64,000 bases of DNA, from contig CAYOXD010000002.1 of the NCBI GenBank assembly GCA_964407825.1, positions 1 through 64,000 on the forward strand, read 5' to 3'. Origin of the DNA: CAYOXD01 sp964407825. Its GTDB lineage: Bacteria; Desulfobacterota; Desulfobacteria; Desulfobacterales; JAFDDL01. Below are positions 63,804 to 64,000 of the stretch, piece by piece; positions within the stretch are counted from its first letter, which is position 1, and each line of letters begins with the position of its first letter. The translations under genes were made by a program, and so were the position numbers. Below the pieces are notes generated by a model. The model was not told where the DNA came from. It saw nothing but the letters and a program-made list of their open reading frames with translations, and ran no database searches.

Positions 63804-64000
63804 ATGGAGAAACTACTGGATGAGTTGAAGCACAAGGTCGTCGAAACCCTCAATCTGGGCGATATCAAACCCGAGGACATCGACGGGGACGAACAGCTGG
63901 TGGGAGGAAGGCTGGGAATCGATTCCATCGATATCCTGGAACTGGTGATGATGATTGAAAAGACCTATGGGCTCAAAATCGACAATAAGGAAATGGGCGC
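63804..64000 (+). CDS. Specialised acyl carrier protein, N-terminal part (cut by the window end)
   Basis: The first 65 residues of an acyl carrier protein with ribosome site GGGGAG. VETLNLGDIKPEDIDGDEQLVGGRLGIDSIDILELVMMIEKTYGL carries the phosphopantetheine Ser41 in GIDSIDILE. The high similarity in layout to the ACP at 10514-10771 (both have DSID and the VxxxxxxFG/YG pattern) indicates another specialised, not FAS II, carrier. It is divergent from the molybdopterin oxidoreductase and likely heads a lipid or polyene-type biosynthetic cluster beyond the window. Confidence 0.85.
   Translation, partial: MEKLLDELKHKVVETLNLGDIKPEDIDGDEQLVGGRLGIDSIDILELVMMIEKTYGLKIDNKEMG

Overview
The window looks like chromosomal DNA of an anaerobic, GC-rich Desulfobacterota (deltaproteobacterial) bacterium. 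This is an inference from gene content and order, not from a marker gene. The clues are a diderm envelope gene set (LptE, MurJ, SecDF-YajC, TonB), a FeoAB system with a Cys-rich Feo companion and a DtxR-type regulator, a bacterial TiaS-like protein, a B12-binding radical SAM enzyme, a molybdopterin oxidoreductase, and a tmRNA tag ending AVAA.

Layout. 0-6.5 kb: a TonB-dependent receptor (cut by the window edge, inside a Ser-Gly minisatellite) and tonB on the minus strand, divergent from a BtuCDF-type ABC importer, a TiaS-like protein and a small Cys protein on the plus strand. A structured leader with a B12-box-like core precedes the importer. 6.5-7.8 kb: ornithine aminotransferase. 8.0-13.7 kb: a compact accessory cluster with a B12 radical SAM enzyme, a KAS III-like condensing enzyme, a dedicated acyl carrier protein on the opposite strand, an ABC-2 exporter pair and a DUF523 protein. 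It looks like an undescribed acyl or polyketide-like product pathway with its own exporter. 13.76-18.2 kb: a small AT-richer island with a HigBA/ImmA-type toxin-antitoxin, an RNase H-fold-like hypothetical and a frameshifted RhuM gene. It abuts the 3' end of ssrA, and a 9-bp copy of the ssrA end lies at its far side. 18.2-22.9 kb: ssrA, smpB, ptsI, a lipoprotein form of YidD, and purB. 23.1-26.5 kb: the Feo locus and its DtxR-family regulator, with a candidate operator between them. 26.5-30.9 kb: a hybrid histidine kinase, a lone response regulator and two unknown genes.

30.9-64 kb is mostly housekeeping. Minus strand: topA, dprA, a CpoB-like lipoprotein, secF, secD, yajC, a LysM-like protein, rng. 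Plus strand: leuS, lptE, then murJ, ftsB-like, a TPR-like small protein, a lipoprotein, coaBC, type-4 UDG, nfeD, slipin, a Rho-N/SAP-like protein, xerC, hslVU, argB, argD, an LptM-like lipoprotein, dapF, folK, a transaldolase and pgsA. The last 4 kb holds an unknown gene, a cysteine-dioxygenase-like cupin, a molybdopterin oxidoreductase and the start of a second specialised acyl carrier protein that continues past the window.

How the parts fit: TonB, the receptor and the BtuCDF-type importer should form one outer-to-inner-membrane uptake route for a corrinoid or metal complex. The 8-13 kb cluster contains a corrinoid-type radical SAM enzyme that could use such a cofactor. The tmRNA and SmpB form the trans-translation pair. 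NfeD with slipin and HslVU with XerC are conserved quality-control and chromosome-maintenance pairs. Functions rest on motifs and order read by eye; no database search was possible.
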